Below are positions 1-7,286 of a stretch of DNA of 30,826 bases, one piece after another. The notes under the pieces are model-generated. The model did not search any database. It was not told the DNA's origin and saw nothing but the letters and a program-made list of their open reading frames with translations. Source of the DNA: an uncultured Collinsella sp. (lineage in GTDB: Bacteria > Actinomycetota > Coriobacteriia > Coriobacteriales > Coriobacteriaceae); the NCBI GenBank assembly GCA_900765185.1, contig CAAFQT010000269.1, forward strand, positions 1-30,826. The letters are read 5' to 3'. A program made the translations under genes and the position numbers. Each line of letters begins with the position of its first letter. Within the stretch, counting starts at the first letter, position 1.

Positions 1-32
1 GACTGGAGTTCAGACGTGTGCTCTTCCGATCT
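1..32 (+). other. Illumina TruSeq adapter remnant (not genomic)
   Basis: Bases 1-32 match the standard TruSeq read-2 adapter from its third base to its terminal GCTCTTCCGATCT. Genomic sequence starts at base 33, in the middle of prfC. The window therefore begins at an untrimmed contig end, and nothing should be inferred from these bases. Any ORF that uses an ATG or codons inside them is artificial. Confidence 0.97.
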
Positions 33-355
33 TCCGCGAGCTGGGCGCCGGTATGGAGAGCGTCATCGTGGGCGTGGTCGGCGTGCTGCAGTTTGAGGTG
101 CTCGAGCGTCGCCTCAAGGCCGAGTACCGTGTTGAGGTTCGTCGCCAGCCGCTGCCCTATACGGACATCCGCTGGATTCAGAACGACCCCGATACCATCG
201 ATATCCCGGGCCTTTCGCTCACGCGCGACACGCTGCGCGTCGAGGACATGCGCGGCGGCAAGCTGCTGCTGTTCACGAGTCCGTGGAACGTGGATTGGGC
301 AACCGATCACAACCCCGATCTTATCCTGTCGGAGTTTGGCAACGTAGCCTTTTAA
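33..355 (+). CDS. prfC: Peptide chain release factor 3, C-terminal fragment
   Basis: This is the 3' end of a gene truncated by the contig edge; the reading frame is open from the adapter junction to TAA at 353-355. About 107 residues remain. They match the C-terminal domain of RF3, the GTPase that recycles RF1/RF2 from terminated ribosomes. Family features visible are VGVVGVLQFEVLERRLKAEY (compare VGAVGVLQFDV in the family), the PLPYTDIRWI strand, and the ending WATDHNPDLILSEFG, which resembles the WAEDHNP..L.EFG tail of other RF3s. The GTPase domain is off the window. EF-G or a TetM-type factor is less likely because the WA.DHNP tail is specific to RF3. The gene is in the same orientation as the transporter that follows, 156 bases downstream. 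Confidence 0.9.
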
Positions 356-360
356 CGCAT

Positions 361-392
361 CGGCGCGGTGGCCCTGTGGGGCTGCCGCGCCG
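361..392 (+). terminator. GC-rich hairpin after prfC, weak terminator candidate
   Basis: CGGCGCGG at 361-368 pairs perfectly with CCGCGCCG at 385-392, starting five bases after the prfC stop. No T-run follows, so this is at best a weak or Rho-assisted terminator or a 3'-end stabilising hairpin. Confidence 0.35.
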
Positions 393-455
393 CTTGCTTG
401 CCTGATGCCGTGTGAGCGGCTATCATACCCACCGTCGTCTCAAGACCGGGGCGTC

Positions 456-505
456 CGAGCAGTTCGGGTCCGATATCCTGCTCGTAAAACCTAAAACCAA
501 AGGAG
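456..505 (+). promoter_or_regulatory. Candidate preQ1-I-type riboswitch leader
   Basis: A perfect 7-bp stem is formed by CGAGCAG (456-462) and CTGCTCG (478-484). Its 15-nt loop begins TTCGGGT, and an A-rich tail TAAAACCTAAAACC (485-498) leads into the SD AAAGGAG at about 499-505. This resembles the preQ1-I H-type pseudoknot: P1, a loop starting UUC, then UAAAA plus a short segment pairing back to the loop. GGGT (466-469) can pair with ACCT (489-492), including one G-U. The gene downstream is a queuosine-precursor transporter family member, which is the expected target. Loop length and tail deviate from the textbook consensus, and no covariance search was possible. Confidence 0.42.
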
Positions 506-511
506 TACATA

Positions 512-1234
512 ATGATCAAAAAGGTCATGGAGGACTACAAGGTCCTGTTGCGGAGCATTCCCGCGGCAACGGTTTCGCTGTTTTTCGTGAGCGTCATCAT
601 GATGAACCTGCTGGCCAACAAAGAGCTTATCAGCCTGCCGTATCTGGCGCTCGACTGTGGCTTTGTGGTGAGCTGGGTTTCGTTTTTGTGCCAGGACATG
701 ATCTGCAAGCGCTTTGGCGCCAAGGCATCCATCAAAATCTCTATCCTCGCGCTGCTGGTTAACCTGGCCGTGAGCCTGTGCTTTTGGGCATGTTCGCTCA
801 CGCCCGGCATGTGGGGCGCCTACTACGACACGGGCATGATCGAGGTCAACACCGCCCTTAACGCCACCATCGGTGGCACCTGGTACGTGGTGCTGGGCTC
901 TTCGCTGGCAATGCTCGTTTCTGCCGTGGTTAACTCCACGCTCAACCAGTCGCTCGGCCGTATGCTCAAAAAGAATAACTTTGCGAGCTTCGCCTTCCGT
1001 TCCTATGTGTCTACGGGTGTTGGCCAGTTTATCGACAACCTGGTCTTTGCCATTGTGGTGAGCCACACGTTCTTTGGTTGGACCTGGGTGCAGGTCCTTA
1101 TGTGCTCGCTGACCGGCGCTGTCGCCGAGCTGCTGTGCGAGGTCTTCCTGAGCCCCGTGGGCTACAGGGTCGTGCGCGGCTGGGAGCGCGAGAATGTGGG
1201 TTCCGAGTACCTCGAGCGCCACGCAACCGCCTAA
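512..1234 (+). CDS. VUT-family (YhhQ/DUF165) queuosine precursor transporter
   Basis: A 240-residue integral membrane protein with about six hydrophobic segments. The N-terminal motif MMNLLANKELISLPYLALDC followed by VSFLCQDMICKRFG corresponds to the VUT signature (LANK....DAG......F...D...E..G). VUT proteins import the queuosine precursors preQ0/preQ1 (YhhQ in E. coli) across the cytoplasmic membrane for tRNA wobble-base modification. The length is normal for the family. The ATG has an AAAGGAG SD seven bases upstream. The preceding leader looks like a preQ1-I riboswitch, and the two observations support each other. The SDR gene follows after 9 bases and is probably co-transcribed. The substrate is inferred from family and context. 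Confidence 0.8.
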   Translation: MIKKVMEDYKVLLRSIPAATVSLFFVSVIMMNLLANKELISLPYLALDCGFVVSWVSFLCQDMICKRFGAKASIKISILALLVNLAVSLCFWACSLTPGMWGAYYDTGMIEVNTALNATIGGTWYVVLGSSLAMLVSAVVNSTLNQSLGRMLKKNNFASFAFRSYVSTGVGQFIDNLVFAIVVSHTFFGWTWVQVLMCSLTGAVAELLCEVFLSPVGYRVVRGWERENVGSEYLERHATA

Positions 1235-1243
1235 GGAGCAAGT

Positions 1244-1924
1244 ATGCGGGTTTTGATCACGGGCGCTTCGGGCGGTATCGGAGCCGCGTGCGTGCAGCGC
1301 TTTTTGGACGAGGGCCACGAGGTCGTGGGCTTTGATCTGCTGCCGGCGGCGATCGAACACGAGCGCTACCGCCATCTGATCGTTGATGTCCGCGAGCCGG
1401 AATCGTTTCCAGGTGACCTTGAACCCCAGGTAATCGTGAACGTTGCCGGTACGCAGGATTCGGCTGACGACATCGCCGCCAACCTGTGTGGCACCATCAA
1501 TGTGACCGAGCGCTACGCCTTTGTGGGGGAGGGGCTTGCCGCCAAGCCGGCGCCGGCTATCAAATCCGTGGTCAATGTGGGGTCGGCGAGCGGGCATACG
1601 GGATCGGAGTTTCCCGCCTATGCCGCCAGCAAGGGCGGCGTAATCGCCTACACCAAGAATCTTGCAAACCGCCTGGCACCGCAGGCCATCGCCAACAGTG
1701 TGGACCCGGGCGGCGTTATCACGCCGCTCAACCGTTGCGTGATGGAAGACGAGCACCTGTGGAACCAGATTATGGAGCTCACGCCGCTTAAGCGCTGGGC
1801 AACCGCCCAAGAGATCGCCGAGTGGATCTACTTTGTGGGCGTGACCAACCGGTTTATGACCGGGCAGAGCCTGCTGATCGATGGCGGCGAGGCCGGCCGC
1901 ACACAATTTATTTGGCCCGAATAG
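1244..1924 (+). CDS. SDR family NAD(P)-dependent oxidoreductase
   Basis: A 226-residue classical short-chain dehydrogenase. The Rossmann cofactor motif TGASGGIG is at residues 6-13, NVAG at 66-69, the catalytic serine region NVGSASG lies around 114, and the YxxxK motif is YAASK with Tyr126 and Lys130. The C-terminal DGG within LLIDGGEAG is also typical. The segment after the cofactor motif is short (FDLLPAAIEHERYRHLIVDV), as in the 3-alpha-hydroxysteroid dehydrogenase/carbonyl reductase branch. The substrate cannot be read from sequence; a steroid or other small alcohol/ketone is possible in a gut actinobacterium. It starts at ATG 1244 with AAGGAG overlapping the end of the transporter gene and is followed by a strong terminator. 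Confidence 0.88.
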   Translation: MRVLITGASGGIGAACVQRFLDEGHEVVGFDLLPAAIEHERYRHLIVDVREPESFPGDLEPQVIVNVAGTQDSADDIAANLCGTINVTERYAFVGEGLAAKPAPAIKSVVNVGSASGHTGSEFPAYAASKGGVIAYTKNLANRLAPQAIANSVDPGGVITPLNRCVMEDEHLWNQIMELTPLKRWATAQEIAEWIYFVGVTNRFMTGQSLLIDGGEAGRTQFIWPE

Positions 1925-1927
1925 GAA

Positions 1928-1961
1928 ACGCGCCCGATGGAAAGCCGTCGGGTGCGTTTTT
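1928..1961 (+). terminator. Rho-independent terminator
   Basis: A 13-bp stem pairs 1928-1940 with 1945-1957 (two G-U pairs) across the tetraloop AAAG, followed by T5. It begins four bases after the SDR stop and closes the transporter-SDR unit. It lies between convergent genes and ends 14 bases from the ung stop. Confidence 0.9.
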
Positions 1962-1974
1962 GATGTATCGATTT

Positions 1975-2700
1975 TTAGCCGAGGCAAGTCCAGTTGACGG
2001 GGGTCGAGCCGTGCTGTTCGAGTAGCCGATTGGCAGCGGAGAAGGGGCGCGACCCCATAAAAGCGGGGAGTTCTGCCGTGGCACGGTTGGCCGAAAGCGG
2101 CGAGGGGTGCGTGGAGGCCAGACAGAACTTATCGGCTGTCTTGCCCGCGCCGGTCGCGGCGAGCTTGCCCTCAACCATTTGCTGGGCAAAGCGGCCCCAT
2201 GCCAAAAAGACGACCGGCTGGGGCAGCTGGCAGCAGCGTTCGATAACGTAGTCGGTCAGGGTACTCCAGCCCAGTTTGGCGTGCGAGTTCGCGGCATGCT
2301 CGCGTACGGTGAGCGTGGTGTTGAGGAGCAGGACGCCCCGTTGTGCCCATGGGGTTAGATCTCCCGTGGCGGGAATGGGGCAACCCAGATCGGCTTTGAG
2401 TTCCTTGTAGATGTTGCGCAGGCTCGGCGGCAACTTGGTTTGCGTCGCGGGGACCGAGAACGACAGTCCCATGGCCTGGTTGGGCCCGTGATAGGGGTCC
2501 TGACCTAAGATGACAACTTTGACCTGGTCGGCCGGCGTGTAGGCGAGGGCATTGAGAATGTCGTCTTGTGCCGGGTAGATGGTCTGCTCGGCACGCAAAA
2601 GGGCGATGCGCTCGAGCAGCTGGTTCGTAGTTTCACGTACCGGCTGCGGCGCATCGCTCAACCAAGTTGCTATGTTGTGGTCGCGGGTTGCGGTGTCCAT
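1975..2700 (-). CDS. ung: Uracil-DNA glycosylase (family 1)
   Basis: A 241-residue family-1 UDG that removes uracil from DNA to begin base-excision repair. The water-activating motif GQDPYHG is at residues 66-72 with catalytic Asp68. The uracil-specificity segment GLSFSVP follows at 78-84, the LLLNTTLTV stretch carries the conserved Asn, and the DNA-intercalation loop HPSPLSA is at 198-204 with catalytic His198. Length is standard. The ATG has SD AAAGGAG. It lies 88 bases downstream of the EamA gene on the same strand and may be co-transcribed. That gap also holds a small AAAGGC/GCCTTT hairpin and a TACAAT that could be an independent -10. Confidence 0.96.
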   Translation of the reverse strand: MDTATRDHNIATWLSDAPQPVRETTNQLLERIALLRAEQTIYPAQDDILNALAYTPADQVKVVILGQDPYHGPNQAMGLSFSVPATQTKLPPSLRNIYKELKADLGCPIPATGDLTPWAQRGVLLLNTTLTVREHAANSHAKLGWSTLTDYVIERCCQLPQPVVFLAWGRFAQQMVEGKLAATGAGKTADKFCLASTHPSPLSANRATAELPAFMGSRPFSAANRLLEQHGSTPVNWTCLG

Positions 2701-2788
2701 GGGGCTCCTTTATGGCAGATGCTCTGTTGACATCTATTGTAAAGGCGCACCGGTTGCCTTTATGCCGCGGCTGCATAAGGAGTGGAGT

Positions 2789-3691
2789 CTACGAGACGCG
2801 CTCGGGCGCTCCTGCCATGCGAGCCTGTCCATGTGCACGAAGGCGCGGAAGCTCGACGGTTGCCACCATGACGCCGGTGAGGATGAGGGCGGCGCCAAAG
2901 AAGGCGATGGGACTCAGGACCTCGCCGACCAGGAAGAACGAGAAGACGGCAGAGCAGACCGGCTCGAGCGAGAAAGCGAAGCCGGTGGTTTCGGCAGGCA
3001 CGTGGGGCTGCACGAGCGTTTGGGTGATAAAGCCATAGGCAGAGCAGATGAGTGCGAGCGCGACGACGACCACGATCTCGCTGGGCGTATTGGGAAGTGT
3101 GAAACCGCCAAAGACGCATGCGGCGATGCCCGAGAACAGGCCGCCAAAGCCCAGCTGCCAAACGCCCAGGGACAGCGGATCGACTTCTTCGACAAAGCGC
3201 TTGGCCACGATAATGTGGCTGGCATAGATAAAGGCGGAGAGCAGCATGATGAGCGCGCCCGGGTTCAGGCTGGTGAAGTCGGCGCCCGAGAGCAGCAACA
3301 TACCGCAGGTGACGATGGCGGTGCCGACGAGCACTTTGCGCTCGGGGGCGCGTCGCAGTAGGGCGGCGTTGGCAAACGGCACGATCACGACCGTCAGGCT
3401 CTGCAAAAAGCCGGCGGTGGAGGCGGAGGTGAGGCTGGAGCCCAGGCACATGCAGGTGAGCTCGGTTGCCATGATGGCGCCGATGATGGCGGCACGGACC
3501 ATAAGGTCGCGGTTGATGCGCAACGCGTGCTTGTGGAAGAGCAGCAGGCAGACCACAAAGGCGATGATGCAGCGTAGCGCGACGATGCTCGTGGCGTTCA
3601 AGCTGTCCATACCGATCTTCATGAGGGGATACGAAAAGCCCCATGCGACGGGAACGGAAAATGAGAGCGCGATTGCCTTTTTGCGATCCAT
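2789..3691 (-). CDS. DMT/EamA-family transporter
   Basis: A 300-residue membrane protein with ten predicted hydrophobic segments arranged as two EamA repeats. Features seen are the N-terminal PVAWGFSYPLMKIG (family W(G)x(N/S)(F/Y)), the first-repeat ending TSASTAGFLQSLTVVIVPF, and the second-repeat counterpart VPAETTGFAFSLEPVCSAVF with FFLVGEVLSPIAFFGAALIL. Members of the drug/metabolite transporter superfamily export amino acids, metabolites or drugs; the substrate here is unknown. ATG with SD AAAAGGAG. It is divergent from a LysR gene across a 158-bp gap, which for LysR pairs usually means the regulator controls the exporter. Confidence 0.88.
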   Translation of the reverse strand: MDRKKAIALSFSVPVAWGFSYPLMKIGMDSLNATSIVALRCIIAFVVCLLLFHKHALRINRDLMVRAAIIGAIMATELTCMCLGSSLTSASTAGFLQSLTVVIVPFANAALLRRAPERKVLVGTAIVTCGMLLLSGADFTSLNPGALIMLLSAFIYASHIIVAKRFVEEVDPLSLGVWQLGFGGLFSGIAACVFGGFTLPNTPSEIVVVVALALICSAYGFITQTLVQPHVPAETTGFAFSLEPVCSAVFSFFLVGEVLSPIAFFGAALILTGVMVATVELPRLRAHGQARMAGAPERVS

Positions 3692-3849
3692 GGGACTCCT
3701 TTTGTTACAGAACGGTTTCGTAAAAAGGATTCTGCTCCCAGATGTGGATGTAGTAAAGCGAATGTATCTTCAGTATGATTAAGAAAAACTAATGTTGACA
3801 GAAAAAGCGCTGGCAAAACGTTTTACGGCTGCATTGATGTGGAGGCACG
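3692..3849. promoter_or_regulatory. Divergent promoter region of the EamA and LysR genes
   Basis: The AT-rich gap between divergent genes holds the perfect palindrome AAAACGTTTT at 3815-3824, just upstream of the LysR SD. A TATGAT hexamer at 3774-3779 could be the -10 for the LysR gene, and a TTGACA at 3795-3800 lacks a convincing partner. The palindrome sits where an autoregulatory LysR site would block its own expression. This is a candidate only. Confidence 0.4.
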
Positions 3850-4716
3850 ATGACATCGCGGTACCAGATTGTTTGTATGGTGGTCGATCGCGGCAGTCTT
3901 AAGGGCGCGGCGGACGAGCTGGGCTATACGCAAAGTGCGGTGAGCCAGGCCGTCAAGGCGCTCGAGCGCGAGCTGGGTACCACGCTTATCGAGCGCGGAA
4001 AGCAGGGCGTTTCGCTTACGCGCGACGGTAAACAATATCTGCCGTACCTGCGCCAGATCGTGACCGCCGAGGCCGAACTCGAGGGCAAGCGCCAGGAGCT
4101 GTTGGGACTCTCCTCGACTGATATTCGTATCGCGACGTTTACCAACGTGAGCCGCACCGTGTTGCCGCGTGTGATCCGCGACTTTGGGGCGCTGCACCCG
4201 GGCGTACGCTTTACCCTCAAGCAGGGTGATTACACACGCAACGCCCAGTGGGTGCACGATGGCGTGGTTGATTTTTGTTTTACGGCACGCGGTTTTACCG
4301 CAGGGCTCGAGAAGCGCGTGGTCTATCACGACGAGTTGGTGGCGCTGTTGCCTGTCGGGCATCCGCTGACGGCAAAGGAAAAGGTGACGCTCGCCGATTT
4401 GGCGTTCGAGCCGTTTGTGCTGCTGGATGAGGGCGAGCAGAGCCTGGTGCTCGATGCATTTGCGGCGCATGGCCTGTCGCCGCACGTGACGAGTGAGGTA
4501 ACCGACGACTACACCATCATGGCGATGGTGGAGGAGGGCCTAGGCGTGAGCATGCTCTACCGTCGTACTGTGGAGGGCATGCGAGCCGAAATTCGTGTGC
4601 GGCCCATCGTGCATGCTCCCTCGCGCGACGTGGTGGCCGCTTGGCGCAGCTGGGACACCATGCCTATCGCCACGAGGCGTTTTATCGACTATATGAGCTC
4701 GCATATTGTTAATTAA
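3850..4716 (+). CDS. LysR-family transcriptional regulator
   Basis: A 288-residue LTTR. The N-terminal winged helix-turn-helix includes GSLKGAADELGYTQSAVSQA (residues about 16-35), followed by VKALERELGTTLIERGKQGV and the linker helix to about residue 85. A type-2 periplasmic-binding-like effector domain fills the rest, including ELVALLPVGHPL and the C-terminal VEEGLGVSMLYR seen in this family. ATG with SD GGAGG. By position it most likely regulates the divergent EamA exporter gene. The effector is unknown. Confidence 0.9.
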   Translation: MTSRYQIVCMVVDRGSLKGAADELGYTQSAVSQAVKALERELGTTLIERGKQGVSLTRDGKQYLPYLRQIVTAEAELEGKRQELLGLSSTDIRIATFTNVSRTVLPRVIRDFGALHPGVRFTLKQGDYTRNAQWVHDGVVDFCFTARGFTAGLEKRVVYHDELVALLPVGHPLTAKEKVTLADLAFEPFVLLDEGEQSLVLDAFAAHGLSPHVTSEVTDDYTIMAMVEEGLGVSMLYRRTVEGMRAEIRVRPIVHAPSRDVVAAWRSWDTMPIATRRFIDYMSSHIVN

Positions 4717-4743
4717 TGACTGGCGTGACGTTGAGTGCGGTGT

Positions 4744-6126
4744 TTAGCGGGCTGTCGCTCTGGCTTGGGTGGTGCGATAGGTACGTGCCGGGTGGCAGAG
4801 TAGCACCGCCACGACCATAAGGAACGCCGTGGTGCCCAGGCTGATGGGGTAGACCATCATGATGTTCGCAAAGGTGCGGAAGTGCGGGAACACACAGAAC
4901 ACCCAATAGAAGCGGATGCCGCAGACGCAGATCATGGTGATGAGGGCGGGCGTGAGCGAGATACCAAAGCCGCGCAGGTAGCCGGACATGTTTTCGTAGA
5001 ACATGCTAAAGGCGTACGCCGGGAAGATCGAACACACGCGGATATAGCCGATCGAGACGATGTTGGGATCGCTGTTGAACAGCGACAAGATCTCGCGCCC
5101 CAGGCCGACAATAACGATGATCGTGGTGAGCGCGACGATACCGCCTTCGACCAGGCAGACCTTGAGCGTTTTGGTGCAGCGGTCGATCTGGCGGGCACCG
5201 TGGTTTTGTCCCACAAAGGTGGTGCACGCCTGGCTAAAGCTGTTGAGCAGGTTGTAGCATACGTACTCCAAGCTCATAGCGGCGCTCGATGCCGCCATGA
5301 CCTCGGTGCCCAGGCTGTTGATGGCGGACTGGATGATGATGTTGGCTACGGCAAAGACGGCGCTTTGGATGCCGGCTGGCAGGCCGATCTTGACGATGCG
5401 CTTGAGGGCGAACGGGTCGATAGCCAGGTCGCGTGGGGTGACGCGGACGACGGAGCCGGTCTTGAGCAGGCGGATAAAGAGTGTGGCGGCGCTGACGGTG
5501 TAGGCGATGGCGGTGGCGATGGCGACGCCCGCGACACCCCAGTGGAGTACGGGGACAAAGATGAGGTCCAGGCCAATGTTGAGGACGGTGGACACGGCAA
5601 GCGCCTGCAGCGGCATGCGGGTGATGCCGACGGAGCGGAAGATCGCAGCCTCAAAGTTGTAGAGCAAGATCGAGGGCATGCTCAGCAAAAAGACGCGCAG
5701 GTAGAGCGAAGCGAGCGGCATGGTTTCGGCGGGAACGTTGAGGGCGGCGAGCATGGGCTCGGCAAAGATCTCGCCCAGCGCGATGACGATAAAGCCCACG
5801 AGCGCCATTAAAATCGAGGTATGGACGGCGCGTTTGACCATGTTCTGATCGTCGCGGCCGATAGCGTTGGCGATGACCACGTTGGAGCCAAGCGACATGC
5901 CAATAAACAGGTTGAGCATAAGGCTGGTAAGCGGAACATTGGAGCCGACCGCCGCCATGGCGAGGGTTCCCTGGTCGCCCGAGAAGTTGCCGATAATGAC
6001 CGTGGCGATGAGGTTCGACAGCTGCTCCAAGATGCTCGTGGCGGCCACGGGGAAGGCGAACAGGGGAATATTGCGCCACAGCGAGCCGGTGGTCATATCG
6101 ATGTGCTTAGATGCGGTATCAGCCAT
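4744..6126 (-). CDS. MATE-family efflux transporter
   Basis: A 460-residue protein with about twelve membrane segments in two MatE halves. Typical features are the N-terminal LWRNIPLFAFPVAATSILEQ, the TVIIGNFSG segment, the IANAIGRDD cytoplasmic turn, and the matching second half IGLPAGIQSAVFAVANIIIQ with FVGQNHGARQIDR. MATE proteins expel cationic drugs or metabolites using Na+ or H+ gradients; the substrate is not predictable here. It is convergent with the LysR gene, with only 27 bases between the stops, so it is not part of that unit. The start at 6126 has a weak SD. The upstream gap contains tandem repeats. Confidence 0.92.
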   Translation of the reverse strand: MADTASKHIDMTTGSLWRNIPLFAFPVAATSILEQLSNLIATVIIGNFSGDQGTLAMAAVGSNVPLTSLMLNLFIGMSLGSNVVIANAIGRDDQNMVKRAVHTSILMALVGFIVIALGEIFAEPMLAALNVPAETMPLASLYLRVFLLSMPSILLYNFEAAIFRSVGITRMPLQALAVSTVLNIGLDLIFVPVLHWGVAGVAIATAIAYTVSAATLFIRLLKTGSVVRVTPRDLAIDPFALKRIVKIGLPAGIQSAVFAVANIIIQSAINSLGTEVMAASSAAMSLEYVCYNLLNSFSQACTTFVGQNHGARQIDRCTKTLKVCLVEGGIVALTTIIVIVGLGREILSLFNSDPNIVSIGYIRVCSIFPAYAFSMFYENMSGYLRGFGISLTPALITMICVCGIRFYWVFCVFPHFRTFANIMMVYPISLGTTAFLMVVAVLLCHPARTYRTTQARATAR

Positions 6127-6194
6127 ACGCTCTCAATCTCTAACATGCTATATCGTGCTTATTTGCGCAGACGATGATACTCCTAATGCAACCA

Positions 6195-6248
6195 GTCGGC
6201 ACTTAGGGACGTTCCTTTTCTGTCGGCAGCTGGGGACACTCCTTATCT
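6195..6248. repeat. Tandem pair of 27-bp direct repeats with GGGAC core
   Basis: Two abutting 27-bp units, 6195-6221 and 6222-6248, agree at 21 of 27 positions. Both begin GTCGGCA and carry a GGGAC..TCCTT core. The core resembles the AAAGGGACAG palindromic repeats elsewhere in this window. The units lie between the divergent MATE and rlmA genes. They look like dispersed intergenic repeat sequence rather than gene-specific regulation. Confidence 0.7.
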
Positions 6249-6255
6249 CTTCTAA

Positions 6256-6286
6256 CTAGTCATTCAAGAACGTCCCCAATGACTAG
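6256..6286. repeat. Inverted repeat around an inverted GGGGACGTTC core
   Basis: CTAGTCATT (6256-6264) and AATGACTAG (6278-6286) form a perfect 9-bp dyad. The 13-base spacer contains GAACGTCCCC, which is the reverse complement of the core in the tandem units just upstream. This is consistent with a third, inverted and more symmetric member of the same repeat family. Confidence 0.65.
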
Positions 6287-6342
6287 GTGGGGAAGGCGTG
6301 CGACAATGGTGGGCGTTGTGTTGTTCGCGCTAAGGAGTTGCC

Positions 6343-7158
6343 ATGTTGTTGTGTCCCGTTTGCCATGAGCCGCTGGTGGATGACGAACGCGGTGCTGCAT
6401 GCGCGGGTGGGCACCGGTTTGACCGTGCGCGCGAGGGCTATCTATATCTATTGCGCTCGTCCAAGAGCGGCGACTCCATGGGCGATCCCAAGTCGCAGGC
6501 GCGCAGCCGTCGTGACTTTTTGAACCGTGGATACTACGCGCCGTTGCGCGATGCGATGGTCGAGCTGGTGCGCAAGCAGGTGTCTGGGCGCGCTGCGCCT
6601 ACGAACGGCCCCATGACGTTGCTCGATATTTGCTGTGGCGAGGGCTATTACACGAGTGCCATGGGCGCGGTGCCGGGCGTGGGCGCTTACGGGTTCGACT
6701 TGGGCAAAGAGATGGTGCGCCTGGCCGCCAAGCGCGGCGATGCGACCTATTTCGTGGCCAACATGAAGGACATCCCCGTGGCGGACGGCGCCTTCGATAT
6801 GGTGACCGAGCTCTTCGCTCCCTTTAACGAGCGTGAGTTTGCCCGCGTGCTGGCGCCAGAGGGCTCACTCTATACCGTGGTGCCGGGTGCCCGTCATTTG
6901 TTTGGGCTCAAGGAGGTGCTCTACGACACGCCATATCTTAATGACGAGAAGCTGCCGCAGACCACCGAGCTCGAGTTGGTCGGAACGCAGCGGGTATCTG
7001 CGAATATTACGCTTCAGACTCAAGCGGACATCGAGGCGGTGTTCCAGATGACGCCGTACTACTACCGCACGCGCCCCGCCGACAAAGAGCGCCTGGCAAA
7101 CCTCGATACCCTTCAGACTGACATCGACTTCATCATCGCCGAGTACCGCCACAGCTAA
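6343..7158 (+). CDS. rlmA: 23S rRNA (guanine-N1)-methyltransferase, RlmA family
   Basis: A 271-residue class I SAM methyltransferase with an N-terminal zinc site of the RlmA type: Cys4, Cys7, Cys20 and His24 in CPVC...CAGGH, then FDRAREGYLYLL, the family's conserved strand. The SAM-binding motif LLDICCGEGYY starts near residue 91. The C-terminal FQMTPYYYRT matches the M(T)P(Y/H) segment of RlmA proteins. RlmA methylates N1 of G745 (Gram-negative) or G748 (Gram-positive, TlrB type) in helix 35 of 23S rRNA; which base is modified here is not decidable. ATG with SD AAGGAG. It is transcribed alone and ends at a repeat plus a terminator. Confidence 0.87.
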   Translation: MLLCPVCHEPLVDDERGAACAGGHRFDRAREGYLYLLRSSKSGDSMGDPKSQARSRRDFLNRGYYAPLRDAMVELVRKQVSGRAAPTNGPMTLLDICCGEGYYTSAMGAVPGVGAYGFDLGKEMVRLAAKRGDATYFVANMKDIPVADGAFDMVTELFAPFNEREFARVLAPEGSLYTVVPGARHLFGLKEVLYDTPYLNDEKLPQTTELELVGTQRVSANITLQTQADIEAVFQMTPYYYRTRPADKERLANLDTLQTDIDFIIAEYRHS

Positions 7159-7160
7159 CA

Positions 7161-7195
7161 ACCTGCCAAAAAGGGACAGGTTTATTTTGGTAGGT
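7161..7195. repeat. Palindromic repeat, copy A (AAAAAGGGACAGG core)
   Basis: This 35-bp element lies just after the rlmA stop. Its arms 7161-7171 and 7185-7195 can pair, with one G-U, around the core GGGACAGG. The reverse complement of 26622-26656 is identical at 33 of 35 positions, and the two differences fall in one arm. The copies are almost 20 kb apart, so this is a dispersed repeat. Confidence 0.88.
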
Positions 7196-7212
7196 TTTAT
7201 CTGGGCAAACGT

Positions 7213-7250
7213 AAAGGGCCGACCGCGGAGATGCGCGATCGGCCCTTTTT
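7213..7250 (+). terminator. Rho-independent terminator after rlmA
   Basis: AAAGGGCCGA (7213-7222) pairs with TCGGCCCTTT (7239-7248), the stem extends inward with GCG/CGC, and it ends in T5. The A-run on the left arm gives partial bidirectional character. It separates rlmA from the convergent small membrane protein gene. Confidence 0.9.
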
Positions 7251-7286
7251 AGTTGCTTGGCTGCAGAGGTTATGAGAAGCGAGCGC

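Noticed and set aside
491..1987. A 498-codon open frame on the minus strand
   Set aside because: It is antisense to two well-supported genes (VUT transporter and SDR), is composed of His/Arg/Gly-rich low-information sequence, and arises from GC-biased third positions.
6195..6286. CRISPR array
   Set aside because: Two abutting units without spacers plus one inverted core, and no cas genes in the window.
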